Shown here: piece after piece, positions 16,386 to 24,393 of the stretch | How the letters are laid out: every line of letters starts with the position of its first letter | Numbering within the stretch: the first letter of the stretch is position 1 | From: G963665925 sp963665925 | Lineage (GTDB): Bacteria > Bacillota > Clostridia > Peptostreptococcales > Acidaminobacteraceae | Direction of reading: 5' to 3' | DNA: 64,000 nucleotides | Assembly: GCA_963665925.1 (NCBI GenBank) | Contig: OY762511.1 | Coordinates: 2,356,001-2,420,000, forward strand | The notes under the pieces: generated by a model | Told to the model about the DNA's origin: nothing | The model's database searches: none | The model's input: only the letters and a program-made list of their open reading frames with translations | Program-made: the position numbers and the translations under genes

Positions 16386-17309
16386 ATGAGACAATACGTT
16401 TTTGGTCCAGTACCATCAAGACGACTTGGAAGTTCATTGGGAGTAAGTCCGATTCCCAACAAAACCTGCAACTATTCCTGTATCTATTGTCAGCTGGGCA
16501 GAACGAATGCTCTGATGATAGATCGAAAGGACTTTTATCCACTAGATGAAATCATGGAGGAAATGAAATCGGTCTTAGAATCAGGGGTATCTTTTGATGT
16601 GATTACCCTTGTTGGGGAGGGCGAGCCCACACTCTATTCGGAACTTGGGGATCTGATTCTTTCACTGAAAAGGCTGACAGAGAAACCGGTCGTGGTAATT
16701 ACAAATGGGGCTTTACTGGCAGATGCAGGTGTGAGAAATGAGCTTATGAATGCTGATATTGTCATGCCGTCCCTCGATGCCACAAGTCCAGATCAGTTCA
16801 AAAAAATAAACAGGCCCCATAAGAAAATTGATTTCAATGAAGTCGTTCAAGGCCTTATTGCCTTTTCAAAGGTTTATGAAGGACATTTATGGATGGAAAT
16901 CATGTTTGTAGAAGGCTACAATGATGACGAGAAGACACTTGAAGCATACAAGAAAATCTTGAGCCAGATTACCTATGAACGCTTGTATTTGAACGCTCCA
17001 GTGAGACCGCCTGCCGAAGAGGATGTTCGTGAAGTTTCAGCGGCATTTATGAAAAGAGCTGAAGCCTATTTAGGCGGCATATCGATTGATCTCTTGTACT
17101 CGGAAGAGTTTTTCAGTGAGATTGCCGATGATTTTGATGCAATTTTGAGTATCATCCGGCGACACCCGATGACAGAATTTGAAATTACAGAATTTCTAAA
17201 GTCGCGTAACTGCGGCGATATTGAAAGGATTTTCACACAGCTGAGTCATAGTCATGTCGTTCAGTGCATTGATTATAAGGGCTATAGGACCTATCGGCTC
17301 AACAACTGA
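16386..17309 (+). CDS. Radical SAM protein, COG0731 type
   Basis: 307 residues. The start begins YVFGPVPSRRLGSSLG, the hallmark of the COG0731 Fe-S oxidoreductases related to wyosine-synthesis Tyw1. The cluster motif CNYSCIYC (CxxxCxxC) lies at about residues 30-37. The C-terminal ~60 residues form a small winged-helix-like domain. The reaction of these stand-alone bacterial members is not established. The ATG at 16386 is chosen for GGGAGGGA eight bases upstream. Confidence 0.88.
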   Translation: MRQYVFGPVPSRRLGSSLGVSPIPNKTCNYSCIYCQLGRTNALMIDRKDFYPLDEIMEEMKSVLESGVSFDVITLVGEGEPTLYSELGDLILSLKRLTEKPVVVITNGALLADAGVRNELMNADIVMPSLDATSPDQFKKINRPHKKIDFNEVVQGLIAFSKVYEGHLWMEIMFVEGYNDDEKTLEAYKKILSQITYERLYLNAPVRPPAEEDVREVSAAFMKRAEAYLGGISIDLLYSEEFFSEIADDFDAILSIIRRHPMTEFEITEFLKSRNCGDIERIFTQLSHSHVVQCIDYKGYRTYRLNN

Positions 17310-17328
17310 TGAATTGTTGAAAGCAAAT

Positions 17329-17366
17329 AAAGCGCAGTCTCCCGTGGTGGAGTGACTGCGCTTTTA
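17329..17366. terminator. Bidirectional terminator
   Basis: AAAGCGCAGTC / GACTGCGCTTT, 11-bp arms, T-rich on the plus side. It serves the radical-SAM gene and, on the minus strand, would directly follow the stop of the gene remnant at 17371. Confidence 0.85.
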
Positions 17367-17370
17367 CTGT

Positions 17371-17529
17371 CTATTCAATAGGTTCACTTTGCAGGATCTG
17401 AAGCTGCTGTGGCACGTAGCTGATTGCACAGAAATCAACATCTTCGAATTGAGCCCCGTGTGCGAACATGTTCAGCGCTTCAAACGGGAAAGCCGTGGAG
17501 AAAAAAACGCTGTCTACAGCATGGCGAAC
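17371..17529 (-). pseudogene. Possible 3' remnant of a minus-strand gene
   Basis: Reading the minus strand gives an open stretch of 52 codons with a protein-like sequence (VFFSTAFPFEALNMFAHG, then FEDVDFCAISYVPQQL), ending in TAG five bases before a hairpin that works as a terminator on that strand. Upstream it meets an in-frame TGA at 17530-17532, beyond which GNESHLAVN continues in the same frame. No start codon with a ribosome-binding site is evident. I read it as the decayed tail of a lost gene; chance openness is possible at this length. Family not recognised. Confidence 0.3.
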
Positions 17530-17612
17530 TCAGTTGACGGCCAGGTGGCTTTCGTTTCCGCATATATTTAGATATAATGGTTGAAAATAGATAAAGAAAG
17601 TGTAGTGGTCAA

Positions 17613-18920
17613 ATGATACGAATAGGTGTTGTCGGTCCTCAGGACACCGTTGAAAAGATATTGAGCCTAAAAGCGCATTTTGAAAACGAAGCGGAATTCG
17701 TTGCAGAAGTCTATGCGGACAATACGGACATTGCCCATGGGGTAGAGCAAATCAAGCATCAGGTTGACTGCCTGCTCTTTTCCGGGGAAGCCCCTTATGT
17801 CATTGCAAGGAATGCCGGTGTACTCGATGTTCCAACCATATACATACCCAGGGAGGGCACGAGCTTTTACCGAACCCTTTGGGAAATTAAGCAGACGGGC
17901 AAAGAATTTTCGAGAATCAGTTCCGATGTGGTGTCTCTTGAGGTCATGCGGGAAACGATTCAGGAGCTGGGTGAAGAATTTGAAACAGGCTATTACCTGA
18001 AATTTGATGGCGAAATGGAGCTTGAATCCTTCACGAAATTCCATAAAGATCTCTACGAAGCTGGAAAGACCGACGTTGCAATAACGGGTTTTACAAAGGT
18101 ATACCAAGAGCTCGTGGAAAGCAATATACCGGCATTTAAGATTTATCCGACCCAGCTTCTCATTCGAGATACCATCAATAAACTCATATTGATGGGGCAG
18201 GTCAAAAAGGAAAATGAAGGCAGAATTGCAGTTCAGGTTATAAAAATCAGGGAAAAGAATATTTCAGCCTACTCAGATTATCAGTTCCTGCTCATGCGAA
18301 ATCATCTTGAACAGAATCTCATTCAGTACGCGAAGGATACCTTTGGGACCATATTTCCACTTGGAAGAGATGAGTATATCATTTTTACAAATCGGAGTGG
18401 AATTGATACGGTAGAAAGTGTACTGCCCAAGCAGCTGGACACAGTAGCACAAAAATATCCTCAGTTTATCTTTGCTTCGGGAATTGGCCTGGGTCACACG
18501 GTATACGGTTCAGAAAGTCTGGCACGCACAGCGCTTTCTTATGCAGTAAAGGAAAACGATCATGCCCTATTTGTTCTGGACGAATCCAACAATATTCGAG
18601 GGCCTTATAAAAATGAGGATCAGTCGATACTTGATTTCAAGCTTTCTTCTTCTGAAAATGAGCTTATAAGAAAAATCAGTCTCGAAACACATTTGAGCAT
18701 CGCCAATATAACCAAGCTTCTTTCCGTAACCACGAAGTTGAACAGCGATATTGTTGAAGCCAATGTCGTGGCACAGTACTTAGGCCTTGCACCGCGAAGT
18801 GCAAGAAGAATACTCAATCAGCTGCTTGAACATGGCTATGCAGAAATTGTGGACACTGTTCAACGTGCAAAAAACGGAAGACCAAGCAAGCAGTTCAGAT
18901 TGAAGCTGCATGATCAGTAA
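17613..18920 (+). CDS. Putative transcriptional regulator of the abg cluster (sensor plus winged helix)
   Basis: 435 residues. The N-terminal third (IGVVGPQDTVEKI..., DCLLFSGEAPYVIA) looks like a Rossmann-type, PrpR-N-like effector domain. The middle (about 200-335) resembles a degenerate nucleotidyl-cyclase/GGDEF-like fold (PLGRDEYIIF, FASGIGLGHTV) without catalytic residues. The end (about 365-435) is a winged helix (VVAQYLGLAPRSARRILNQL). No named family is certain. It directly precedes abgT-abgA-abgB and so probably controls them, perhaps via the dyad at 19123-19152. The Shine-Dalgarno is weak. Confidence 0.65.
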   Translation: MIRIGVVGPQDTVEKILSLKAHFENEAEFVAEVYADNTDIAHGVEQIKHQVDCLLFSGEAPYVIARNAGVLDVPTIYIPREGTSFYRTLWEIKQTGKEFSRISSDVVSLEVMRETIQELGEEFETGYYLKFDGEMELESFTKFHKDLYEAGKTDVAITGFTKVYQELVESNIPAFKIYPTQLLIRDTINKLILMGQVKKENEGRIAVQVIKIREKNISAYSDYQFLLMRNHLEQNLIQYAKDTFGTIFPLGRDEYIIFTNRSGIDTVESVLPKQLDTVAQKYPQFIFASGIGLGHTVYGSESLARTALSYAVKENDHALFVLDESNNIRGPYKNEDQSILDFKLSSSENELIRKISLETHLSIANITKLLSVTTKLNSDIVEANVVAQYLGLAPRSARRILNQLLEHGYAEIVDTVQRAKNGRPSKQFRLKLHDQ

Positions 18921-18937
18921 TTTCAGATTTTGTTTAA

Positions 18938-18985
18938 AAAGTCTTGAAATGTGTAAATACATACACATTTCAAGACTTTTTTTTC
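18938..18985 (+). terminator. Strong terminator after the regulator
   Basis: AAAGTCTTGAAATGTGT / ACACATTTCAAGACTTT, 17-bp perfect arms, 8-base loop and a run of T. The regulator is therefore transcribed apart from abgTAB. Confidence 0.92.
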
Positions 18986-19105
18986 ATTTTGCACTTGAAT
19001 GAAAATAAAGTAATGAAGGGATTTTGACCACAATAGCAGGTGAAAATGCAGTCGTCTGAATTGCCTAAAAATTAAAAAAGTATTTATTGTTCATAAATAA
19101 TCTGA

Positions 19106-19152
19106 TATAATGCATTTATATTATTCGGACATGACCATATATAGTCCGTAAT
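19106..19152 (+). promoter_or_regulatory. abgT promoter with downstream dyad (candidate operator)
   Basis: The -10 is TATAAT (19106-19111) and the -35 is weak (TTATTG). Immediately after the expected start lies an inverted repeat ATTCGGAC (19123-19130) and GTCCGTAAT (19144-19152). Its position suggests repression by the adjacent regulator. The rest of 18986-19190 shows no gene. Confidence 0.5.
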
Positions 19153-19190
19153 GTATTTAAACGGTGTATGAGAAAGGGAGGGCTAGGATT

Positions 19191-20717
19191 TTGAAAGAAA
19201 AAGAAAAGAAATCATTACTGATGCGAATGATGAAGGGGGTTGAATCAGCCGGCAACAAGATGCCACACCCATTTATCATGTTTTTAGGACTTATTATCAT
19301 TGTTATCGCATTGTCAGCTGTTTTTCAGGCATTGCATGTGAGTGTGACACACCCGACTTCTGGTGAGGCTGTTGAGATCAAAAGTTTGCTCTCTAAAGAC
19401 GGCATTCAGTATATTCTGCTGAATCTGGTTAAAAACTTCTCTGGCTTCAGACCTCTTGGGCTCGTACTGTCCATGATGCTGGGGATTGGTCTGGCTGAGC
19501 AATCGGGTCTGATGAACGCCTTTATGAAAAAGTTCATTTTAGGTGCGCCGGAAAGACTGCTCATTTTCGCTGTATTCCTCATTGGAATTTGTGGCAATAT
19601 CGCGTCTGATGCGGCTGCTGTAATCGTACCGGGACTTGCAGGGGCAATTTTCTATGGGGCTAAGAAAAACCCGCTGGTAGGTATTATTGCGGGTTTTGCA
19701 GCGGCAAATGCAGGCTTTAGTGCCAATATCGTCATTGCGGGAACCGATGTCCTGCTTGCGAGCATTACTTCAGAAACTGCGAAAATTATTGATCCAGCCA
19801 TTGAGGTTTCGCCGCTGGTAAATTACTATTTTATGGCGATTTCAACCATACTTCTGGCGCTTGTAGGAACCTTTGTTACAACGCGAATCGTCGAAAAGAT
19901 TGCAGGCGATTATGAAAGGCCCCTGGAAGAAATTTCAGAGGAATCCCAGTTTGGCGTTTCTGAAATAGAAAGCAAAGGGCTTAGGGGCGCAGGTATTTTT
20001 TCTATCATTTACTGGGGACTCATCATTCTGGCCCTAATCCCAACCGCTTCACCACTTAGAGGTGCAGGGGGCTCCATTATCAGTTCGCCATTTATCAAGG
20101 GCATTGTGCCTCTAATTCTATTCTGGTTTATCGGACTCGGAACAATCTATGGTAAAGCTGTAGGCGTCATCAAAAACAGCGCCGATGTACCCAAGCTTAT
20201 GAGCAAGGCAATTGAAGGCATGTCAGGTTATATCGTGCTGGTATTTGTCATGGCGCAGTTTATCAGCTTCTTCAACTGGACCAATATGGGACTCATCTTA
20301 TCGGTTAAACTGGCTGACCTGCTTAAAGCGGCAAACTTCACAGGCTACGGTATGGTTGTAGCAGTCATATTCATAACAATGATCGTCAATATCTTTATTG
20401 GCAGCGGGTCTGCAAAATGGGCCCTGCTTGCACCGGTTTTCGTACCCATGTTTATGATGCTTGATTACTCACCTGCCTTTTCACAGGTTGCATATCGTAT
20501 TGGCGACTCTACAACAAATGCGATTACACCCCTGAGTCCATATTTTGCAATCGCCTTGGGCTTCATGCAAAAGTACAAGAAAGATGTGGGCATTGGTAAC
20601 TTCTTCGCACTGGCTCTGCCTTATTCCATTGCATTTGCCCTGCTTTGGATTGTTCTCCTAGGCATTTGGTTTGCCTTTAACATACCACTTGGTCCCGGTG
20701 CTGGAATCTACATGTAG
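19191..20717 (+). CDS. abgT: AbgT-family transporter
   Basis: 508 residues with about 11-12 membrane segments, the usual AbgT size. E. coli AbgT imports p-aminobenzoyl-glutamate; relatives have been linked to other substrates and to sulfonamide efflux. Family-typical stretches include MPHPFIMFLGLIIIVIAL near the start and NIFIGSGSAKWALLAPVFVP near residue 410. I choose the TTG at 19191 because GGGAGGG lies eight bases upstream; a GTG at 19164 would place that site inside the gene. The abgA and abgB genes downstream match the E. coli set, so import and hydrolysis of an acylated glutamate are linked. Confidence 0.9.
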   Translation: MKEKEKKSLLMRMMKGVESAGNKMPHPFIMFLGLIIIVIALSAVFQALHVSVTHPTSGEAVEIKSLLSKDGIQYILLNLVKNFSGFRPLGLVLSMMLGIGLAEQSGLMNAFMKKFILGAPERLLIFAVFLIGICGNIASDAAAVIVPGLAGAIFYGAKKNPLVGIIAGFAAANAGFSANIVIAGTDVLLASITSETAKIIDPAIEVSPLVNYYFMAISTILLALVGTFVTTRIVEKIAGDYERPLEEISEESQFGVSEIESKGLRGAGIFSIIYWGLIILALIPTASPLRGAGGSIISSPFIKGIVPLILFWFIGLGTIYGKAVGVIKNSADVPKLMSKAIEGMSGYIVLVFVMAQFISFFNWTNMGLILSVKLADLLKAANFTGYGMVVAVIFITMIVNIFIGSGSAKWALLAPVFVPMFMMLDYSPAFSQVAYRIGDSTTNAITPLSPYFAIALGFMQKYKKDVGIGNFFALALPYSIAFALLWIVLLGIWFAFNIPLGPGAGIYM

Positions 20718-20938
20718 CAGAAGATAGAACTGAAATGAGTTGGCAATGAATCTTTTATAAAGGTGGAAGGTGGTCTGTCCCTTTTTAAGCATGCGGACAG
20801 TCTGCCTTTTACAGCCTTTTAGAAAGTTGATGTCTATAAAGAGGAACCAGTCGTCTGAAGAGAGAATAAAAAGACGGTGAGTAGTTAAATGAAAGGAGCG
20901 TATGACCTTCACTTAATTGAAGCCATACAAACATAACA

Positions 20939-22246
20939 ATGGATAAAATCAATCAGCTTGCACAAGCCCTGAGTGATGATGTTATTGCACTTAGAAGAAG
21001 TTTTCATAAGTATCCGGAACTTGGGTGGTGCGAGTACCGAACCGCTTCGATTATTACTGAAGAGTTGATTCAGCTGGGCTATGAGGTTACTGTAGGAAAA
21101 CCCAATTTCAAAGCAGAGGCTAGAATGGGCCTGCCAAGTGAGAATGAGATGGACAAGGCTTATGCCTGGGCACTTGAGAACGGTGGACATGAGCAGCATA
21201 TGAAGGCTATGAAAGGCGGATTCACCGGCGTTACAGCAAGTCTTAAAATTGGAAAGGGACCGAATGTCGCATTTCGGTTTGATATAGATGCACTACGAAT
21301 AAATGAGAGTAGTGCACAGTCCCATTTGCCGGCCGCAAATGGATTCGTCTCAGACATCAAGGGGCAGATGCATGCCTGTGGACATGACGCCCACGCTGCG
21401 ATTGGACTTGGTGTTGCACGAATAATTACAGACCTTAAACCTGACCTGGAAGGACTTGGAACCATTAAGCTCATATTCCAACCATCAGAAGAAGGTGTAC
21501 GCGGCGCGAAGGCGATGGTTGAAGCAGGTGTGCTTGATGACGTGGACTACGTGGCGGCTGCCCATATAATGGCCAACGAGCCTTCTGGATTAATGATCTG
21601 CAGTGCCAAAGGCTTTATGGCAACAAATAAAATTGACGCAGTCTTTAAAGGTGCGCCAGCACATGCTGGTGCTGCACCAAGTGACGGGAAGAATGCCATG
21701 CTGGCAGCCTGCACCGCAGTCATGAACATTCATGCCATCCCACGGCATAAGCACGGTGCGAGCCGGGTCAATGTCGGACAGCTGGTTGCGGGAACTGACC
21801 GAAATATTATTACCGAAGAAGCGCGCCTCAAAATCGAAACACGTGGTCAGAATACTGAAATCAACAGCTTTACCTATGGCTATGTGATGCGGATTCTGGA
21901 GGGTGCAGCCCAAATGCACGATGTGGAATTAGAGGTGGCAAATGTGGGAGCGTCTATTGGCGGAAACCCAACAGAGGCTTTTGTGAACCGTATAGAGCAC
22001 ATTGGCGAGACCCTTGAATGCTTTACAAGAATTGAGCACGAATCGACAAAGCCTGCCGGAAGTGAAGATTTTGCTTATATGATGGAGCGCGTTCAGGAAA
22101 ACGGAGGCCAAGCAGTGTATTTCATGATTGGATCAAAGGGTGCACATGGCCACCATACTGCTGCATTTGATATTGATGAAGCGGATATGATGAATGCAGT
22201 AAAAATGTTTGCGGGCATACTGATTGACATAGCAGGACGTAACTGA
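20939..22246 (+). CDS. abgA: M20 peptidase, p-aminobenzoyl-glutamate hydrolase subunit A
   Basis: 435 residues, close to the length of E. coli AbgA. The M20 metal-binding and catalytic segments are present: HACGHDAHAAIGLG, IFQPSEEGVRGA and EAPAGSED-like KPAGSEDFAYMM near the end. The insertion EARMGLPSENEMDKA is characteristic of the AbgA branch. The start is fixed by alignment to the family, yet no Shine-Dalgarno precedes it; a 15-codon frame (20889-20936) ends two bases before the ATG and may couple translation. It probably acts as a heterodimer with AbgB in the cytoplasm to release glutamate from folate breakdown products or similar N-acyl amino acids. Confidence 0.9.
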   Translation: MDKINQLAQALSDDVIALRRSFHKYPELGWCEYRTASIITEELIQLGYEVTVGKPNFKAEARMGLPSENEMDKAYAWALENGGHEQHMKAMKGGFTGVTASLKIGKGPNVAFRFDIDALRINESSAQSHLPAANGFVSDIKGQMHACGHDAHAAIGLGVARIITDLKPDLEGLGTIKLIFQPSEEGVRGAKAMVEAGVLDDVDYVAAAHIMANEPSGLMICSAKGFMATNKIDAVFKGAPAHAGAAPSDGKNAMLAACTAVMNIHAIPRHKHGASRVNVGQLVAGTDRNIITEEARLKIETRGQNTEINSFTYGYVMRILEGAAQMHDVELEVANVGASIGGNPTEAFVNRIEHIGETLECFTRIEHESTKPAGSEDFAYMMERVQENGGQAVYFMIGSKGAHGHHTAAFDIDEADMMNAVKMFAGILIDIAGRN

Positions 22247-22280
22247 AGCAATATGGCGAAAGTAAGACAGAGGTGATTAT

Positions 22281-23720
22281 ATGAGCAAGAGCGCATGGTT
22301 AAATTCAAAATATCTTACCTATCGTAAGACCTGCAATGATTTGAGCGATGCAATTTGGGAAGATGCAGAACTGAAGTTTCAGGAGTTCAAGTCTTCACAG
22401 AGGCTGATTCAGGCACTTCAAGTCAATGGATTCGATGTGGAGGAAGGGCTTGCAGGTATTGAGACAGCCTTCCTTGGGCGGTTTAAGGTGGGAGATGGAG
22501 GACTGCGCATCGGTATACTGGGAGAATTTGATGCCCTGTCTGGACTGAGTCAGCTGGCAGGTGAAACAGATCGAAAGGCATTGATTGAAGGCGGATCAGG
22601 GCACGGCTGCGGGCATAATATTCTGGGGTCTGCTGCGCTTGGCGCCGCGCTGCTTATAAAAGACTATCTTGAAGAGAACAGGATACCGGGTGAGGTGATT
22701 TATTACGGTTGCCCAGGTGAAGAAGGCGGTTCCGGCAAGGCATTTATGGCAAAAGCAGGGTGCTTTGACGAACTCGATATGGCGCTGACATGGCATCCAG
22801 GCAACCACAATGGGGTACTCTCCATGACCTCACTTGCAAATTATCAGGTTGTCTTCCACTTCGAAGGCAAGGGCGCGCATGCTGCAGCATGTCCGCATTT
22901 GGGAAGAAGTGCCCTTGATGCAGTTGAACTGATGAATGTCGGTGTCAATTATTTGAGAGAGCACATGCCACCGGCTGCACGGGTACATTATGCAATGGTT
23001 GATGGCGGGGGTCTTTCGCCGAATGTGGTCCAGCCTAAGGCGTCTGTCAGATACCTTGTAAGAGCACCGCATCTTGATGAAGTTAAGACCCTCTATGAGC
23101 GTGTGGTTAAAATTGCATCTGGAGCAGCGCTGATGACAGAGACCCAAATGCATGTGGTTTTTGAAAAAGCATGTTCAAACTACTTCCCTAACAATGCCAT
23201 TGAAAGTGTTCTGTACGAAGCATTTACGGAAGTCGGCGCCCCAGATTTTTCAGCTGAAGACATGGCATTTGCAAAAGACATGCAAAAGACATTTTCAGAA
23301 GAGGATATGGCTGCAGATTTTGAAATGGCCTGTGGTTTTGTTGGTCCCACTGTTGAGCTTGAAGAGACCTACATGGACTTAAGTCTCTCAACCCAGGTAC
23401 TGCCCTTCACGAAACATACATTGACACTTCATGGCTCTACGGATGTGGGGGATGTATGCCAGGTTGTTCCAACAGGACAGATTTATGTGGCTGCTTCTGC
23501 ACTTGGAACACCAGGACATTCATGGCAGCTCGTATCACAGGGAAAAACAGAAATTGCCCATAAGGGACTTGAAACCGCGGCGAAGGTTCTTGCGCGGACA
23601 GCGATCCGGTATTTTGACAATCCTGCTCTGATTGCAGCGGCAAAAGCGGAATGGACAAAGCGTACAAAGGGTAAGCAGTATGTCTCTCCGATTCCAGATG
23701 GAACGAACCCGACTTTCTAA
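22281..23720 (+). CDS. abgB: M20 peptidase, p-aminobenzoyl-glutamate hydrolase subunit B
   Basis: 479 residues (E. coli AbgB is about 481). Signature blocks include GHGCGHNILGSAALGAAL, YGCPGEEGGSGKAFM, TWHPGNHNG and HLGRSALDAVELM, all strongly AbgB-like. AbgA and AbgB form the active hydrolase together. It starts 34 bases after abgA behind AGAGGTGAT. There is no strong terminator before the TSCPD gene 90 bases downstream. Confidence 0.92.
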   Translation: MSKSAWLNSKYLTYRKTCNDLSDAIWEDAELKFQEFKSSQRLIQALQVNGFDVEEGLAGIETAFLGRFKVGDGGLRIGILGEFDALSGLSQLAGETDRKALIEGGSGHGCGHNILGSAALGAALLIKDYLEENRIPGEVIYYGCPGEEGGSGKAFMAKAGCFDELDMALTWHPGNHNGVLSMTSLANYQVVFHFEGKGAHAAACPHLGRSALDAVELMNVGVNYLREHMPPAARVHYAMVDGGGLSPNVVQPKASVRYLVRAPHLDEVKTLYERVVKIASGAALMTETQMHVVFEKACSNYFPNNAIESVLYEAFTEVGAPDFSAEDMAFAKDMQKTFSEEDMAADFEMACGFVGPTVELEETYMDLSLSTQVLPFTKHTLTLHGSTDVGDVCQVVPTGQIYVAASALGTPGHSWQLVSQGKTEIAHKGLETAAKVLARTAIRYFDNPALIAAAKAEWTKRTKGKQYVSPIPDGTNPTF

Positions 23721-23809
23721 TTTTAGAATATCTCTGGATAAATGTATGAATATGCATTAGAATGATGTAGGCAAGTATTACAGAGATAAAATAGAAAGTT
23801 GTGGTAAGC

Positions 23810-24058
23810 ATGTTTGAATACAAAACAGAGCAGGTATGCTCAAGAAAAATCAGATTCAGTGTTGAAGAGGGTATTGTGAGAAATGTAGCCTTTACAAGCG
23901 GTTGTGATGGCAATCTGCAGGGAATCAGCAGCCTTGTTGAAGGGATGAATGTCGACGAGGTTATTTCCAGACTCGAAAATATCAGATGTGGCAGCAAAAG
24001 CACATCCTGTCCTGCACAATTGGCAAAAGCCCTGAAGGCCTACAGTGAGACAGCCTGA
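23810..24058 (+). CDS. Stand-alone TSCPD-domain protein (TIGR03905-like)
   Basis: 82 residues, one TSCPD domain. Such domains otherwise occur at the C-terminus of class II ribonucleotide reductases; free-standing versions of this length are common in Clostridia, with unknown role. Conserved Cys/Gly features: SGCDGNLQGIS, IRCGSKSTSCPAQLA. A GTG nine bases upstream is an alternative start; neither has a strong ribosome-binding site. Confidence 0.85.
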   Translation: MFEYKTEQVCSRKIRFSVEEGIVRNVAFTSGCDGNLQGISSLVEGMNVDEVISRLENIRCGSKSTSCPAQLAKALKAYSETA

Positions 24059-24128
24059 TAGTCAGAACGTGGTGGCTGCGGGTTCCTTAAACGGAAATAT
24101 GAATAGAGACACTCACATATGATATGAA

Positions 24129-24160
24129 AAAAGAGCAGAAAACCAGTCTGCTCTTTTCTT
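24129..24160. terminator. Hairpin terminator in the TSCPD-GH3 gap
   Basis: AAAAGAGCAGA / TCTGCTCTTTT arms, 7-base loop; T-runs on both strands, so it may work in both directions. The remaining ~230 bases before the GH3 gene show no supported gene. Confidence 0.75.
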
Positions 24161-24393
24161 ATGCAGTTTTTTAAGCGATTCCTTGCTTTCTTCAATACCA
24201 AGCATATAACCTTGTTTGATAACTTTCCGAGCTCTGTCGTGTGTGATAACAGGTGAACTGTATAGCACAAATATATGATAAAAAGCATTTAGATGATATG
24301 TAATTGATATCTGCAGTGATAGAATTTGTATATAAATGAGCGGCTTGGGGTACTAAGGAAATGGCATGTATATTTGAAAATGAGGTGGAAGCT

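Noticed and set aside
17389..17571. Plus-strand 60-codon frame
   Set aside because: No ribosome-binding site and unconvincing composition; the minus strand of the same stretch looks more protein-like.
24113..24300. Minus-strand frame with protein-like sequence (HDRARKVIKQGYMLGIEESK)
   Set aside because: It runs through a terminator hairpin and has no start with a ribosome-binding site; probably chance or a very old remnant.
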